Source: JAGOEF01 sp964511665 (GTDB taxonomy: Bacteria; Bacteroidota; Bacteroidia; Bacteroidales; ML635J-15). From it: DNA of 64,000 nt. The position numbers were made by a program, and so were the translations under genes. Numbering within the stretch: the stretch's first letter is position 1; each line of letters begins with the position of its first letter. Where the stretch lies: NCBI GenBank assembly GCA_964511665.1, contig CAZEHA010000009.1, forward strand, positions 15,407 to 79,406. The letters run 5' to 3'. Below the pieces are notes generated by a model. That model did not search any database and was not told the DNA's origin. It saw only the letters and a list, made by a program, of their open reading frames with translations. Shown one piece after another: positions 20,510 through 30,323 of the stretch.

Positions 20510-23500
20510 TTATCGGTTTTTTTCTTTTTTTAGTTCGCGTTGGTGCAGGCTCAGGTAAATGCAGGGTACCAAATAGAGAGTAATCAGCATCGACACCAGC
20601 AAACCGCCTATAAGTGTAATGGCCAGCGGTACCCAAAGCTGCGACCCCATGCTTTTGCTGAATGCCATGGGTATCATGGCCAGAATGGTTGTGAGCGAGG
20701 TCATAAGAACAGGGCGCAGCCGCGAACGACCGGCTTGCACAGCAGCCGAAGTAATGGAATAGCCGCGTGCCTGCAGCAGCCGGGTGTAATCGACCAGTAC
20801 AATGCCGTTGTTTACCACAATGCCGAGAAGCATGATAACACCAACAAAAGTTACAATATTCAAATCGATTCCCGTTACAATGAACCCGAAAATTACTCCA
20901 ACCAAAGCAAAGGGTATGGCAAACAGAATAATGAAAGGCATTTTCAACGATTCAAACTGCGATGCCATTACCATGAAAACCAACAGAATGCCAATAATGA
21001 AAATGTAATTGAGGTTGCCAAACGATTCTTCCTGATCGGTAATTTTACCACCAATGGCAACCCTCACGTCGGGGTCGGTTTCGGTTTCGGCAATCATGCT
21101 TCGTAAGATTGTGGCGGCTTCGCTCAGGGCTGTGTTGTGCAAATTGGCGCCTACGCTTACAATACGTGATTGCGTTTCGTGCTTAATTTCGAGAGGGCCA
21201 TACGAAACCCTGATGTCGGCCACGTCGCTCAGCAAAACCTGATTGCCCCGCAGAGTGGTAATGTTTAGTTTCTTCAGATCTTCGAGGCTGTTTCTGCTGC
21301 TTTTTTCGACACGCACCATAATATTGTACTCCTCGCCACCTTCCGACAGTTTGCCGGCACCTGCACCGTAAACACTTTGTCGTACCTGCAGGGCAATCAT
21401 CGCAGTGTTTAATCCCAGTGCCGAAGCTTTTTCGCGGTCAATGGCAATTTCGTATTCCTGTTTGCCCAAATCAATCGATGTTTCTACATCGGTAAACGCC
21501 GGATGTTGCTTTAGTTTTTCGGCAAATAGCAAGGCTGTGGCATTTATTTTATCGAAATCTTTACCGCTTATTTTCAGTTCTACAGGTTTGTAGTTGCCGA
21601 GCAGCATATTTTGAAGCATCGATCCGCCGGTAACCTGAAAACTCTCGATTTCGGGTATTTCGGCAAGGCGCTGCCTGATAACTTCGGCTATTTCCTGTGC
21701 CGAACGGCTGCGGTGTTGAGGCAGACACAGGTGAGCACTAATGGTAGCGCGGTTTTTGCCTTCTTTAAACCCAATGCCGGTAAGCAGGTTCGATTCGGTT
21801 TGCCCCACAACCGTATATTGCGAAGTAATTTCGGGTATTTCGTCAAAGTATATCTGCTCAACCATTTTGGCAATGCGCTCGGTTTCTTCAACCCCTGTTC
21901 CAACTTCGGTTTCGATATTGGTAATTACATCACCCGCATCGAGGTCGGGTATGTAGTTGGTTCCCATGCCCGAAAACAGGTATATCGATAGGGCAAACAA
22001 TGCCAGTGCAACCGTAATGGTGATGTATTTTACCTGTATGATTTTTTTCAAGCTGCGGGCATAGAAATTTTCGAGGCGTGTAAACAGATGTTCGCTCCAT
22101 GCATACATAAGTGTGCGGCGTGTTTCGCCTTGTTTTGCCTGTAGCAATACCGAGGCCAGCATAGGAGTGAGGCTCAGCGAAACAATAAGCGAGGCAGCCA
22201 TGGTAATGGTTACCAAAATAGCAAGCTGTTTGAACAATGTTCCCACAATGCCGCCGGTAAACATCAGCGGAATAAACACACAAATGGTGGTGAGCGTTGA
22301 GGCTGCAATGGCGGTTCCCATTTCAGATGTTCCAAACACGGCCGCCTGTTTGGGTCTGGCTCCGTTTTCGATGTGTCGTGTTATGTTTTCGAGAACAACA
22401 ATGGTGTTGTCAACCACCATACCAATGGCAATTATCAGCGATATCAGCGAAAAAATATTGATGGTATATCCCAAAATTTTCATCGAAATAAATGCCACAA
22501 TAAGCGAAACAGGAATGGTGAAAATTACAATAAGGCTGCTGCGTACTTCACGCAGAAACAAAAACACCACCAGCACCACAAACAAAGCTGCATACAAAAT
22601 TGTGCTGCTCAGGCTGTTGGTTACTTCGTGAATAATTTCGGCACTGTCGAAAACAATTTCGGCCTTTATATCGGGAGGTAGCTTTTGCAGTATTTTTTTC
22701 ATTTCGGCAGTTATACCGCGATACACTACATAGGTATTGGCATCGGTTTGTTTCTGAACAAAAAGCGCTACTGCCGTTTTGCCCATGCTATATGCCTTTT
22801 CGTCTTTTTCGCGATAGCCATCGCTTACTGTAGCCACATCGCGCAGTCTCACTATGCGGTTTGCAAACGATATCAGTGCAATGTTTTCTATTTCGTCGAT
22901 ACTGTGCAGTTCGCCCGGTATGCGAATGGCAAAGTCGTATTTGTCGAATTTGATATTGCCGCCCGGAATGCTCAGGTTTTCGGCCTGCAACACGGTGCTT
23001 ATTTGGGCAATACTCATGTTGTATGCTTTCAGTTTTGCCGGATCGACACAGATGCTTATTTCGCGCGATGGCTGAGCAATAATAAAGGCTGAACCCACTC
23101 CATCGACTTTTTTCAGCGGGTCGATAATTTGTTCGTATGCAATTTTTTCGAGCCCGACAAAACTTTCGTCAGCCTGAATGGTAAACACCACCACCGGTAT
23201 CATCGAGCTGTTTATTTTCATGATATACGGATTCTTGGCATCGGCAGGCAGCCGGCTTTTTGCCAATTCCATCAGGTCGCGCGCCGAATTGGCTGCAGCG
23301 GTAACATCGGTACCCCAGTCGAACTGCAGCGAAATAAGCGATACGTTTTCGCGCGACGACGACGTGAGTTTTTTCAATCGCTCGGTTCCCGAAAGCATCA
23401 CCTCGAGTGGATTGGTAACCTGCTTTTCTACATCCTCGGCCGAGGCTCCCGGATAAATGGTTATTACTGTAATGGCAGGCAGCTCAACCGATGGTAACAA

Positions 23501-23611
23501 ATCGCGCGGCAGTGTTTGCATGGCAAATACGCCAAACAAAAGCACAGCCGTGAATATCATGGCAGTAGTAACGGGTCGCTGTACTGTTAGCTTGGGCAGA
23601 AACATAATCAA
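20510..23611 (-). CDS. RND family efflux transporter, inner-membrane permease (AcrB/MexF-like)
   Basis: A 1,033-residue proton-driven pump with the duplicated RND layout: TM1 near residue 12, a large periplasmic loop, a TM2-TM6 cluster (about 335-480), a second periplasmic loop and TM8-TM12 (about 850-1015). TM4 contains GMVVDNTIVVLENI with the conserved Asp of the proton relay; the second acidic residue of the classic DD pair is Asn here. The hydrophobe/amphiphile type is more likely than a metal pump. It overlaps the upstream adaptor gene by 4 bp and is followed by the small PG0541-like gene. Substrate cannot be read from the sequence. Confidence 0.9.
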   Translation of the reverse strand: MIMFLPKLTVQRPVTTAMIFTAVLLFGVFAMQTLPRDLLPSVELPAITVITIYPGASAEDVEKQVTNPLEVMLSGTERLKKLTSSSRENVSLISLQFDWGTDVTAAANSARDLMELAKSRLPADAKNPYIMKINSSMIPVVVFTIQADESFVGLEKIAYEQIIDPLKKVDGVGSAFIIAQPSREISICVDPAKLKAYNMSIAQISTVLQAENLSIPGGNIKFDKYDFAIRIPGELHSIDEIENIALISFANRIVRLRDVATVSDGYREKDEKAYSMGKTAVALFVQKQTDANTYVVYRGITAEMKKILQKLPPDIKAEIVFDSAEIIHEVTNSLSSTILYAALFVVLVVFLFLREVRSSLIVIFTIPVSLIVAFISMKILGYTINIFSLISLIIAIGMVVDNTIVVLENITRHIENGARPKQAAVFGTSEMGTAIAASTLTTICVFIPLMFTGGIVGTLFKQLAILVTITMAASLIVSLSLTPMLASVLLQAKQGETRRTLMYAWSEHLFTRLENFYARSLKKIIQVKYITITVALALFALSIYLFSGMGTNYIPDLDAGDVITNIETEVGTGVEETERIAKMVEQIYFDEIPEITSQYTVVGQTESNLLTGIGFKEGKNRATISAHLCLPQHRSRSAQEIAEVIRQRLAEIPEIESFQVTGGSMLQNMLLGNYKPVELKISGKDFDKINATALLFAEKLKQHPAFTDVETSIDLGKQEYEIAIDREKASALGLNTAMIALQVRQSVYGAGAGKLSEGGEEYNIMVRVEKSSRNSLEDLKKLNITTLRGNQVLLSDVADIRVSYGPLEIKHETQSRIVSVGANLHNTALSEAATILRSMIAETETDPDVRVAIGGKITDQEESFGNLNYIFIIGILLVFMVMASQFESLKMPFIILFAIPFALVGVIFGFIVTGIDLNIVTFVGVIMLLGIVVNNGIVLVDYTRLLQARGYSITSAAVQAGRSRLRPVLMTSLTTILAMIPMAFSKSMGSQLWVPLAITLIGGLLVSMLITLYLVPCIYLSLHQRELKKEKNR

Positions 23612-24657
23612 TGGGTTTTCAGTTTTACTGCATCGCCATGCCTCAGTCGGTTTTTACCCTGAGTAACCACCGTATCGCCGGCTTCTATTCCACTTACCAC
23701 TATCGCGTTATCTATGGTTTTTATGCGTTGTATTTTGCGACGGCTAACAATACCATTTTCAACCGTATATACAAAATCGTCGGGTGTGCCCGGCTGGCGG
23801 TAAATGGCATCAACAGGCACAAATACACCCTGCATCTCGTTTTTGGTAAGAACCACACGGGCAAACATCCCCGGTTTTATTTTTCCGCCGCTGTTGTTCA
23901 CTTCAATTTCAACGGTGGCTGTGCGTGTGAGTGTCGATAGTATGGGTTTTATATAGCTTACCCTGCCTGTGTATTCGGTGTTCTCGGCACCGGCCATAAT
24001 TTTTACCGATTGGTTTTTTGCAATATGCCCCAAATCGTTTTCGTTCACCTCAATTTTTACCACCAGAGGGTTCAGCTGCATCAGGCGTAAAATGCCCGAA
24101 GTGTTGCTGTATCCGGGTTCCAGATTGATATTGAAAAAATAGTTTTCGCCTTCCTCCACGAGATATTCTACAATTACCCCATCGAAAGGGGCTGTTACCG
24201 AAGTGTTTTTTTTCAGCATTTGTGTTTTTACTTCCGATGCTTCGAGTTTTGCTTTCAAATGGTCGTATTCCAGCTCGCTGATGCTTCCTTTTTCGCGAAG
24301 GCGGCTTACTCTTTCAAAGTCTTTTTTTATGGCTTCGTACTCAATAAGCGCTTGAGTAAGCAGCTCGGCCGACAATTCAACCAACAGTGTTCCGGCAGTA
24401 ACATAACTACCTTCGGCATAATGAAACTTTTCTATTTTTCCGGGCATCGAAGCTCCAAGATTGGCTTCTTTGTTGGCAAAAAAAGTACCCGAGTATGCAG
24501 CATCTTCGGTGTAGCTGCGTTCGGTGGCAATGGCAAAATTTACCACGGGTGTGGTTGCGCTGTTGTTGCTCTTTTCGTTTGAATTTTTGCACGAACCAAG
24601 GCACAACAAAAGCACTGTAAGGCTTGTGAGACATGTATGTGTTAGTGGTATTTTCAT
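23608..24657 (-). CDS. RND efflux periplasmic adaptor (membrane fusion lipoprotein)
   Basis: A 349-residue adaptor linking pump and outer-membrane channel. It has a lipoprotein signal (lipobox LGSC). The split lipoyl/hairpin domain runs about 60-165 (YVTAGTLLVELS, coiled hairpin, VTAPFDGVIVEYLVEEGE). A beta-barrel domain and the membrane-proximal domain follow (GVFVPVDAIYRQPG, VVTQGKNRLRHGDAV). The start overlaps nothing, and its end overlaps the pump start by 4 bp, so the pair is translationally coupled. Confidence 0.9.
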   Translation of the reverse strand: MKIPLTHTCLTSLTVLLLCLGSCKNSNEKSNNSATTPVVNFAIATERSYTEDAAYSGTFFANKEANLGASMPGKIEKFHYAEGSYVTAGTLLVELSAELLTQALIEYEAIKKDFERVSRLREKGSISELEYDHLKAKLEASEVKTQMLKKNTSVTAPFDGVIVEYLVEEGENYFFNINLEPGYSNTSGILRLMQLNPLVVKIEVNENDLGHIAKNQSVKIMAGAENTEYTGRVSYIKPILSTLTRTATVEIEVNNSGGKIKPGMFARVVLTKNEMQGVFVPVDAIYRQPGTPDDFVYTVENGIVSRRKIQRIKTIDNAIVVSGIEAGDTVVTQGKNRLRHGDAVKLKTH

Positions 24658-24676
24658 GCTAAAGTGCTTTATAGTA

Positions 24677-26167
24677 TTATTGTTTGGTTACGAGGGTTCC
24701 TGTTTTTTTCCGATAGTTCACTTCCTGCATTTTTAGGTCGGTTTTTGCTGCAATAAGTTCGGTGCAGGCTTTTTGCCACAACACTTGTGCTTCAATGAGG
24801 TCGCCCGATTTTATAATGCCTTCCATCCATGCATCGTGCGCCATACGAAGATTTTCGGCAGCATGTTTCACGGCTTGTTTACACAGATTGTATCGGGTAA
24901 GGCTTTCGCTGAACATAAACCAGGCTTGCTCCAGCTCGAGGCGTATCAGTTCTTCGGCTTCGGCACGCATCAGCAGCGATATTTCGTTCATTTTTTGAGT
25001 AGCCCTAAGGGTGTGAATACGGTCGCCCCAATGAAACAATGGTATTTGCAGGGTAATGCCTGCCGACCAGTCGCTACCGAATTCTTTACGGAATCCGTTG
25101 TATGGGTTGGGATTGAAAAACAGGTAATTGGCCGATGCTGTGATGTTGGGTAAAAAGCGAGAACGTGCCATATTGTTTTGCGCCTCGGTGAGCAAACGGG
25201 TTTGTTCCAGAATTTTAAGCTCTTCGCGATTATTTAGAGCCATTTCGTAACCGCCGGCCTGATTGGGTAACAACGGAATGTCGGATACATCGGCATCAAG
25301 ATGAACCGCTGTTTCGGCCGGCAAGCCAATTATTTGCATCAACGCCATGCACGCCAGCTTATATCCGTTGTCGGCCTTCAGGCAATCGAGTTCGGCTTCG
25401 TTCAGTTTTACACGGGCTTTGAGCACATCGCTATAGGTGATAATTCCCTCGGCATAATAATTTTCTACATCTTCAACCAAATGAACCAGCAGGTCGCGAT
25501 AGGCATAGGCCAGGTTTTTCTTTTCCTGTACATCAACGCAGCGCCAATAGGCCTCTTCGGTTTTATAAACCACTTCGGCAATGTCGATGTCTTGCTTCAG
25601 TTTCATTATTTCTTCGCCTGCCCTGGCTACCTTTGCCATATTTCTGATTTTACCGCCAAGGTATATGGGTTGCACAAACGAAGGTCCGAAAACTACATTG
25701 TGATGATTCCCAAACTTAAGCTGCTCCGATGGCAGATAGCTGTAGAGAAGAAATGCCGGATTGCCCTGATTGTCGTAAAATATTTCACCCGTTAGCGGAT
25801 TGGCAACTATGCCGTTGAGCAAGGGGTTTTCGAGAATATCGGTACGCAGGGTGCCTGTTTGTTCGTCGATGGCCCAAAACGGAACTACCGGCAAAAACAT
25901 GTCGCGGTCGAATAAACCAATTTGTCGGTTTGTGTACTGATACTGCCCCGCCAAAGCCAATTCGCCGTAGTAGCGCGTGTTTACCGATTTGCGGATGTCG
26001 CCGGCAAGTCCGGTTTTTAATGCGGCAATTTTTATTCGGTAACTGTTGTGCAGCGCCAGCTGACGACAAGTGCCTGCATCGAGTTGCAAAGTGTCAGTTT
26101 GCGCATGGCTTATCGGGCTTAGCAATGCAAAAAATACGGCAGCTATTATGTTTTTGCACAGTTTCAT
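24677..26167 (-). CDS. TolC-like outer-membrane efflux protein
   Basis: A 496-residue outer-membrane factor with an N-terminal signal peptide (cleavage near SHAQ) and the two-fold repeated helical hairpins of TolC proteins. A typical second-half segment is MARSRFLPNITASANY followed by SDWSAGITLQIPLFHWGDR. It forms the exit duct of the tripartite pump, overlaps the TetR gene by 4 bp and precedes the adaptor by 19 bp. Confidence 0.9.
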   Translation of the reverse strand: MKLCKNIIAAVFFALLSPISHAQTDTLQLDAGTCRQLALHNSYRIKIAALKTGLAGDIRKSVNTRYYGELALAGQYQYTNRQIGLFDRDMFLPVVPFWAIDEQTGTLRTDILENPLLNGIVANPLTGEIFYDNQGNPAFLLYSYLPSEQLKFGNHHNVVFGPSFVQPIYLGGKIRNMAKVARAGEEIMKLKQDIDIAEVVYKTEEAYWRCVDVQEKKNLAYAYRDLLVHLVEDVENYYAEGIITYSDVLKARVKLNEAELDCLKADNGYKLACMALMQIIGLPAETAVHLDADVSDIPLLPNQAGGYEMALNNREELKILEQTRLLTEAQNNMARSRFLPNITASANYLFFNPNPYNGFRKEFGSDWSAGITLQIPLFHWGDRIHTLRATQKMNEISLLMRAEAEELIRLELEQAWFMFSESLTRYNLCKQAVKHAAENLRMAHDAWMEGIIKSGDLIEAQVLWQKACTELIAAKTDLKMQEVNYRKKTGTLVTKQ

Positions 26168-26751
26168 GCCGTACGCTTCACCATTCCGTAAAATAAAATA
26201 TCGATTATGGTGTTCAGGTCCTGCTCAAACAACTCTTTTTCGTACGATATCAGTAGCGGAATTTCAACAGCCTTTATGGTCATGTGAAAAGTGCGCGCAA
26301 CAGCCTCCGGGTTTTCAACCTGAAAAACACCGCTTTCGTTTCCCTGCTTCAGTACGCGGGTAATAAAATCCAGTTCCAGCTTGTCGTAACGCTCTCGGGC
26401 CTGCTGCACAAAATCGAGATGATTCAGAAAATCGTTGCGCAATGCCTGATACAGATTGCCGAGTTTCATAATTTCGACAAACCGCACCTGTATATAATTT
26501 CGTATCTTATCGAGAAACTCAACCGGTTGGTTGTAGGCTTCTATCAACTTTTTGTGCAGCAATGCGGCTTCGTACTCTACCACCGCCTGAAACACTTCTT
26601 CTTTACTGGTAAAGTAGTAGTAAAGCGAGCTTTTTCCCTTACGTGCCTCCATGGCAATTTCGTTCATGGTGGTTTTTTCGAAACCGAAACGGGCAAATAT
26701 CTGCCGTGCGGCTTTCACCAAATTGTCTCTTACTTTGTCGTGTTTATTCAT
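26164..26751 (-). CDS. TetR/AcrR family regulator of the efflux operon
   Basis: The best start is the ATG at 26751, giving 195 residues (MNKHDKVRDNLVKAARQIF). The longer upstream frame codes for low-quality, aromatic-rich sequence and would cross the probable promoter. The N-terminal TetR DNA-binding domain reads ARFGFEKTTMNEIAMEARKGKSSLYYYFTSKEEVF. The remainder is the helical ligand-binding domain. As first gene of the operon with a 4-bp overlap to the tolC homologue, it very likely represses its own operon. Inverted TTCGAC boxes lie upstream. Confidence 0.9.
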   Translation of the reverse strand: MNKHDKVRDNLVKAARQIFARFGFEKTTMNEIAMEARKGKSSLYYYFTSKEEVFQAVVEYEAALLHKKLIEAYNQPVEFLDKIRNYIQVRFVEIMKLGNLYQALRNDFLNHLDFVQQARERYDKLELDFITRVLKQGNESGVFQVENPEAVARTFHMTIKAVEIPLLISYEKELFEQDLNTIIDILFYGMVKRTA

Positions 26752-26812
26752 GCTTTTCGACCCAACTGGTTTAAAAGTCAAAAATACAACAAATTTTAAT
26801 ATAATCAGAAAA

Positions 26813-26840
26813 TTCGACCAAAAATGTTCAAAAAGTCGAA
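26813..26840. promoter_or_regulatory. Candidate TetR operator (TTCGAC / GTCGAA dyad)
   Basis: TTCGAC at 26813-26818 and GTCGAA at 26835-26840 form an inverted repeat in the tetR-mutS intergenic region, and a third TTCGAC lies at 26756-26761, close to the tetR start. A minus-strand TATTTTTG element at 26779-26786 lies between the boxes. Spacing is larger than in many TetR operators, so this is tentative. Confidence 0.3.
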
Positions 26841-26905
26841 AACCAATGCTGCGAGCTTTTATCGAAAAGATGTAAACAGATGCGATAAAATTCCGATTGA
26901 AAGTG

Positions 26906-26930
26906 TACTTTTGGAGTGATATTACAGGAG
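26906..26930 (+). promoter_or_regulatory. mutS -7 element and ribosome binding site
   Basis: TACTTTTG at 26906-26913 matches the Bacteroidota -7 consensus, and AGGAG at 26926-26930 lies 3 bp before the ATG at 26934. Transcription starting near 26919 would exclude the upstream in-frame GTG at 26916, so the pair decides the mutS start. Confidence 0.5.
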
Positions 26931-26933
26931 CCG

Positions 26934-29549
26934 ATGAGTGCAGCGCCAAAAAAAGACGAAACCCCCTTGATGAAGCAGTATTACAGCATCAAGGCAAAAC
27001 ATCCCGATGCCATTTTACTGTTCAGGGTTGGCGATTTCTATGAAACATTCGAAGAAGATGCTGTGCGCACGGCAGGCATTTTGGGTATTACCCTTACCAA
27101 GCGTGCCAATGGAGCTGCCTCGTTTGTCGATTTGGCCGGCTTTCCGTATCATGCCCTCGACACCTACCTGCCTCGTTTGGTTAGGGCGGGTATGCGTGTA
27201 GCCATTTGCGAGCAACTCGAAGACCCAAAGCAGACAAAAACCATTGTGAAACGCGGCATTACCGAGTTGGTAACTCCCGGTGTGGCTCTTAACGACCAGA
27301 TACTGGAGCATAACGAAAACAACTTTTTGGCCAGTGTTTTTATTGACAAGCTGCAACTGGGAATTTCGTTTCTCGACATTTCGACCGGTGAATTTTTATT
27401 GTCGGAAGGCGATGCCGAATACATCGAAAAGCTGCTGCAAAGTTTTAAGCCCAAAGAGGTGTTGTATGAACGTGGGCAAAAAGAGAATTTTTTGGGTTTA
27501 TTTGGCCCGCGCTTCAATGTTTTTCCGCTCGACGAATGGGTGTTTACACTCGAAAATGCCAACGAGCGTTTGCTGAATCACTTCAGGGTAAAAAATCTGA
27601 AAGGTTTTGGCGTGCACGAAATGCAGCACGGTATAGTGGCGGCCGGTGCCATTCTGAATTATCTGCAAATAACCGAGCATCGCAACATTGGGCATATCAA
27701 CAGTTTGTCGCGTATCGACAGAAACATGTATGTGTGGCTCGATAAATTTACGGTGCGCAATCTCGAGTTAATCGGCAGCATGAACGAAGGCGGCAAGTCG
27801 CTGCTCGATATTCTCGACCGCACTTCGAGTGCTATGGGGGGGCGCCTGATGCGTCGCTGGTTGGGTTTGCCGCTGCTCAACCGCCGTCAGATTGAAGAGC
27901 GCCACGAGGCCGTCGGCTTTTTTATGCAACAACGCGATGATGCCGAGAAGCTGAAAGCCGAAATTTCGGGTATTGGCGACCTCGAACGCCTGATTTCGAA
28001 AGTGGCAGCGCTTAGGGTGTCGCCGCGCGAAATGGTGCAGTTGCGCCTGTCGCTTAAGGCTGTGGCCGAGATTAAATTGCTGGCATCGCATTGCGAAAAC
28101 AGCGTATTGCAGCGTATTGCCGACCAGCTGAACCCCTGCACCGAAATTTATAAACGCCTCGAACGCGAACTCCTCGACGACGCACCCCATATTATATCGA
28201 AGGGGAAAGTTATTGCAGCGGGTGTTTCCGATGAACTCGACGAGTTGCGAAATATTACCACTTCCGGAAAAGACTATTTGCTGCAAATGCAGCAACGCGA
28301 AATAGAAAACACGGGTATATCGTCGCTGCGAATAGGTTTCAACAATGTGTTCGGATATTATTTCGAAGTGCGCAACACTCACAAAGACAAGGTTCCCGAG
28401 GCATGGGTACGCAAGCAAACCCTCGTAAGCGCCGAGCGATATATTACCGAAGAGCTTAAAGAGTATGAAACCAAAATACTGGGTGCCGAAGAAAAAATTC
28501 TGGAAATAGAAACTCGTTTGTTCAACGACATTGTGCTGAATACCGGCGAATATGTGAGCATTGTTCAACTGAATGCAGGTCTTGTAGCCCGCATCGATTG
28601 TCTTCTTTCGTTTGCTGCAGTGGCATTGCAAAATCGCTACTGTTGCCCGGCAATGAACGACTCGCTGATTATCGACATCAGGCAGGGGCGGCATCCCGTT
28701 ATCGAAAAATTATTGCCCGATGGCGAGGTGTATATCAGCAACGACGTGTATCTTGACCCTGCCGACCAGCAAATAATGATGATTACCGGTCCCAATATGT
28801 CGGGTAAATCGGCATTGCTGCGGCAAACAGCCCTGATTTGTTTGATGGCTCAGGCAGGAAGTTATGTTCCGGCCCACTCGGCCACACTGGGCATAGTCGA
28901 TAAGGTATTTACCCGCGTGGGTGCCTCCGATAATATTTCGATGGGTGAATCAACCTTTATGGTCGAAATGAACGAAGCGGCCAGCATTCTGAATAATCTT
29001 TCGGAACGAAGTTTAGTGCTGCTCGACGAAATTGGCCGTGGCACCAGTACCTACGATGGTGTTAGCATTGCCTGGGCTATTGCCGAATTTTTACACGAAA
29101 ACACCAAAGCCCACGCCAAAACGCTGTTTGCCACACACTATCACGAGCTGAACGAAATGGAAAAAACATTCCGACGAATTCGCAACTATAATGTGTCGGT
29201 AAAAGAAGCCGGCAACAAGGTAATATTCATGCGCACCCTGAAGCCGGGTGGCAGTGCCCACAGTTTTGGTATTCACGTAGCCGAAATGGCCGGCATGCCG
29301 CGCTCGGTGGTCGAAAGGGCATCGCAAATACTCACGCAGCTCGAGGGCAGTCGCGATCAAAGTCAACTAAGCAAGCCTACCGAAAAAATTGCCAAATCGC
29401 GCGAAGGTTATCAACTCAGCTTTTTTCAACTCGAAGATCCTGTGCTGAAACAAATACGCGACGAAATTAAAAACCTCGACATCAACGCCCTCACACCTTT
29501 AGAAGCCCTCAACAAACTCAACGAGATTAAAAAGTTGAGCGGGTTGTAG
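26934..29549 (+). CDS. mutS: DNA mismatch repair protein MutS
   Basis: 871 residues from the ATG preceded by AGGAG. The N-terminal mismatch-recognition motif is GDFYETF, with the Phe-x-Glu that contacts mispaired bases. Connector, lever and clamp domains follow. The ABC-type ATPase has Walker A GPNMSGKSALLRQ, the GESTFMVEM segment, Walker B SLVLLDEIGRGTS and the downstream ATHYHELNEME. The C-terminal helix-turn-helix dimerisation region ends the protein. Length and motif order are normal. It is transcribed divergently from the efflux operon. Confidence 0.96.
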   Translation: MSAAPKKDETPLMKQYYSIKAKHPDAILLFRVGDFYETFEEDAVRTAGILGITLTKRANGAASFVDLAGFPYHALDTYLPRLVRAGMRVAICEQLEDPKQTKTIVKRGITELVTPGVALNDQILEHNENNFLASVFIDKLQLGISFLDISTGEFLLSEGDAEYIEKLLQSFKPKEVLYERGQKENFLGLFGPRFNVFPLDEWVFTLENANERLLNHFRVKNLKGFGVHEMQHGIVAAGAILNYLQITEHRNIGHINSLSRIDRNMYVWLDKFTVRNLELIGSMNEGGKSLLDILDRTSSAMGGRLMRRWLGLPLLNRRQIEERHEAVGFFMQQRDDAEKLKAEISGIGDLERLISKVAALRVSPREMVQLRLSLKAVAEIKLLASHCENSVLQRIADQLNPCTEIYKRLERELLDDAPHIISKGKVIAAGVSDELDELRNITTSGKDYLLQMQQREIENTGISSLRIGFNNVFGYYFEVRNTHKDKVPEAWVRKQTLVSAERYITEELKEYETKILGAEEKILEIETRLFNDIVLNTGEYVSIVQLNAGLVARIDCLLSFAAVALQNRYCCPAMNDSLIIDIRQGRHPVIEKLLPDGEVYISNDVYLDPADQQIMMITGPNMSGKSALLRQTALICLMAQAGSYVPAHSATLGIVDKVFTRVGASDNISMGESTFMVEMNEAASILNNLSERSLVLLDEIGRGTSTYDGVSIAWAIAEFLHENTKAHAKTLFATHYHELNEMEKTFRRIRNYNVSVKEAGNKVIFMRTLKPGGSAHSFGIHVAEMAGMPRSVVERASQILTQLEGSRDQSQLSKPTEKIAKSREGYQLSFFQLEDPVLKQIRDEIKNLDINALTPLEALNKLNEIKKLSGL

Positions 29550-29561
29550 CAAATCCCCCCA

Positions 29562-30203
29562 TCACTCCACTACCACCTTCCCCGTACACAGCTTCCCCCC
29601 AACCCAAACATTCAGCACATACACCCCGGCAGGCAGTCCTACAACATTCAGTTTCACCTGCGAACCCGTTGTCGTCTCGCTGCATTCCCGCGCTACATCA
29701 ACCCACTGGCAACCCGTGGCATCAAACAATTCAATTCTCGCAGTGCTACCCTTCACCGGCAGGCTTACAGTTACCACATCCCTTGCCGGGTTCGGGTAAA
29801 CCACTGCCTGCATGGCCTTTATCGTTTGCGTGCTATACCCATTATAGCAATCAGGGTTGCAGTCCTCCTCAAGGCAGCCGCATGCATCCACCTTCACCGC
29901 CAGTCCTTTTTGCACTCCCGACGGAAACATACTGCTCGGGGGGCTGTAATACTCCCCACCTATAATAAACCCACCGTCGGGCGTAGGAGTTATGCTATAA
30001 AATTTCGTCCAGGGCGTATTCACAGTATTTTCGGGAAAACACACATAATCTCTGTACCACTCCACCTCGCCCTGCGGGTTTATTTTAAGTATAAATCCGG
30101 GTTGCGTGTAATATGCCGCCTCGCCTGTAAGGTAAATATTTCCTGCGCTATCCTGGTAATAATCGTTTACAAAAAAATATTTGTTTGGTAGCTCGCTTAT
30201 ATA
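29562..30203 (-). pseudogene. 3' half of a T9SS cargo gene split by the prophage
   Basis: The host-derived part starts at SELPNKYFFVND (about 211 residues). The apparent N-terminus of the open frame, 30 residues ending in FLRLYI, is encoded by the prophage end. It holds propeller-type strands (DSAGNIYLTGEA, TPDGGFIIGGEYY), a Cys-rich linker (CGCLEEDCNPDC) and a type A T9SS sorting domain (VVYPNPARDVVTVSL, then GLPAGVYVLNVW). The matching 5' half with signal peptide is at 62629-63561, and joining the two restores one frame of about 525 residues. Without its signal peptide this fragment cannot be exported. Confidence 0.9.
30198..30203. repeat. Left target-site duplication TATATA
   Basis: Direct copy of 62629-62634. 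Removing phage plus one copy restores the host frame. The exact register is uncertain by a base or two because it lies in a TA run. Confidence 0.65.
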
Positions 30204-30323
30204 TAATCGCAAAAACCAAATGTGCAAATAGTTCATCGGTAAACCCCGACTAAAATCGTTAACAACGTACACGATGATTAGGCACATTTTCGCAATAATA
30301 CAAAAAAAACAAATGTATAAAAA
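30204..30323. other. Left phage terminus, non-coding
   Basis: Carries the terminal repeat and three AAATGTRC-like cores, plus a GTTAACA box near 30258-30264. No gene is seen. Confidence 0.5.
30209..30228 (+). repeat. Left inverted terminal repeat (transposase site L1)
   Basis: GCAAAAACCAAATGTGCAAA. It matches the inverted right-end sequence in 18 of 20 positions. Further AAATGTRC-like cores follow at 30282-30289 (inverted) and 30311-30318 (AAATGTAT), the sort of multiple end sites a MuA-type transposase uses. Confidence 0.75.

Noticed and set aside
26916..26933. GTG start for mutS six codons upstream
   Set aside because: It would lie before or at the expected transcript start, whereas AGGAG is placed directly before the ATG at 26934.
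26752..26949. N-terminal 66-residue extension of the TetR protein
   Set aside because: It has no TetR homology pattern and covers the promoter/operator region; MNKHDK at 26751 is the normal start.
30196..30208. 13-bp repeat as a tyrosine-integrase att core
   Set aside because: No integrase is encoded, a MuA/MuB pair is present, the target is a protein gene rather than a tRNA, and part of the match follows from the TA-rich target next to AT-rich phage ends.
29562..30287. Complete 241-aa host gene
   Set aside because: Its first 30 codons are phage end sequence; it lacks a signal peptide and is the 3' half of a split gene.
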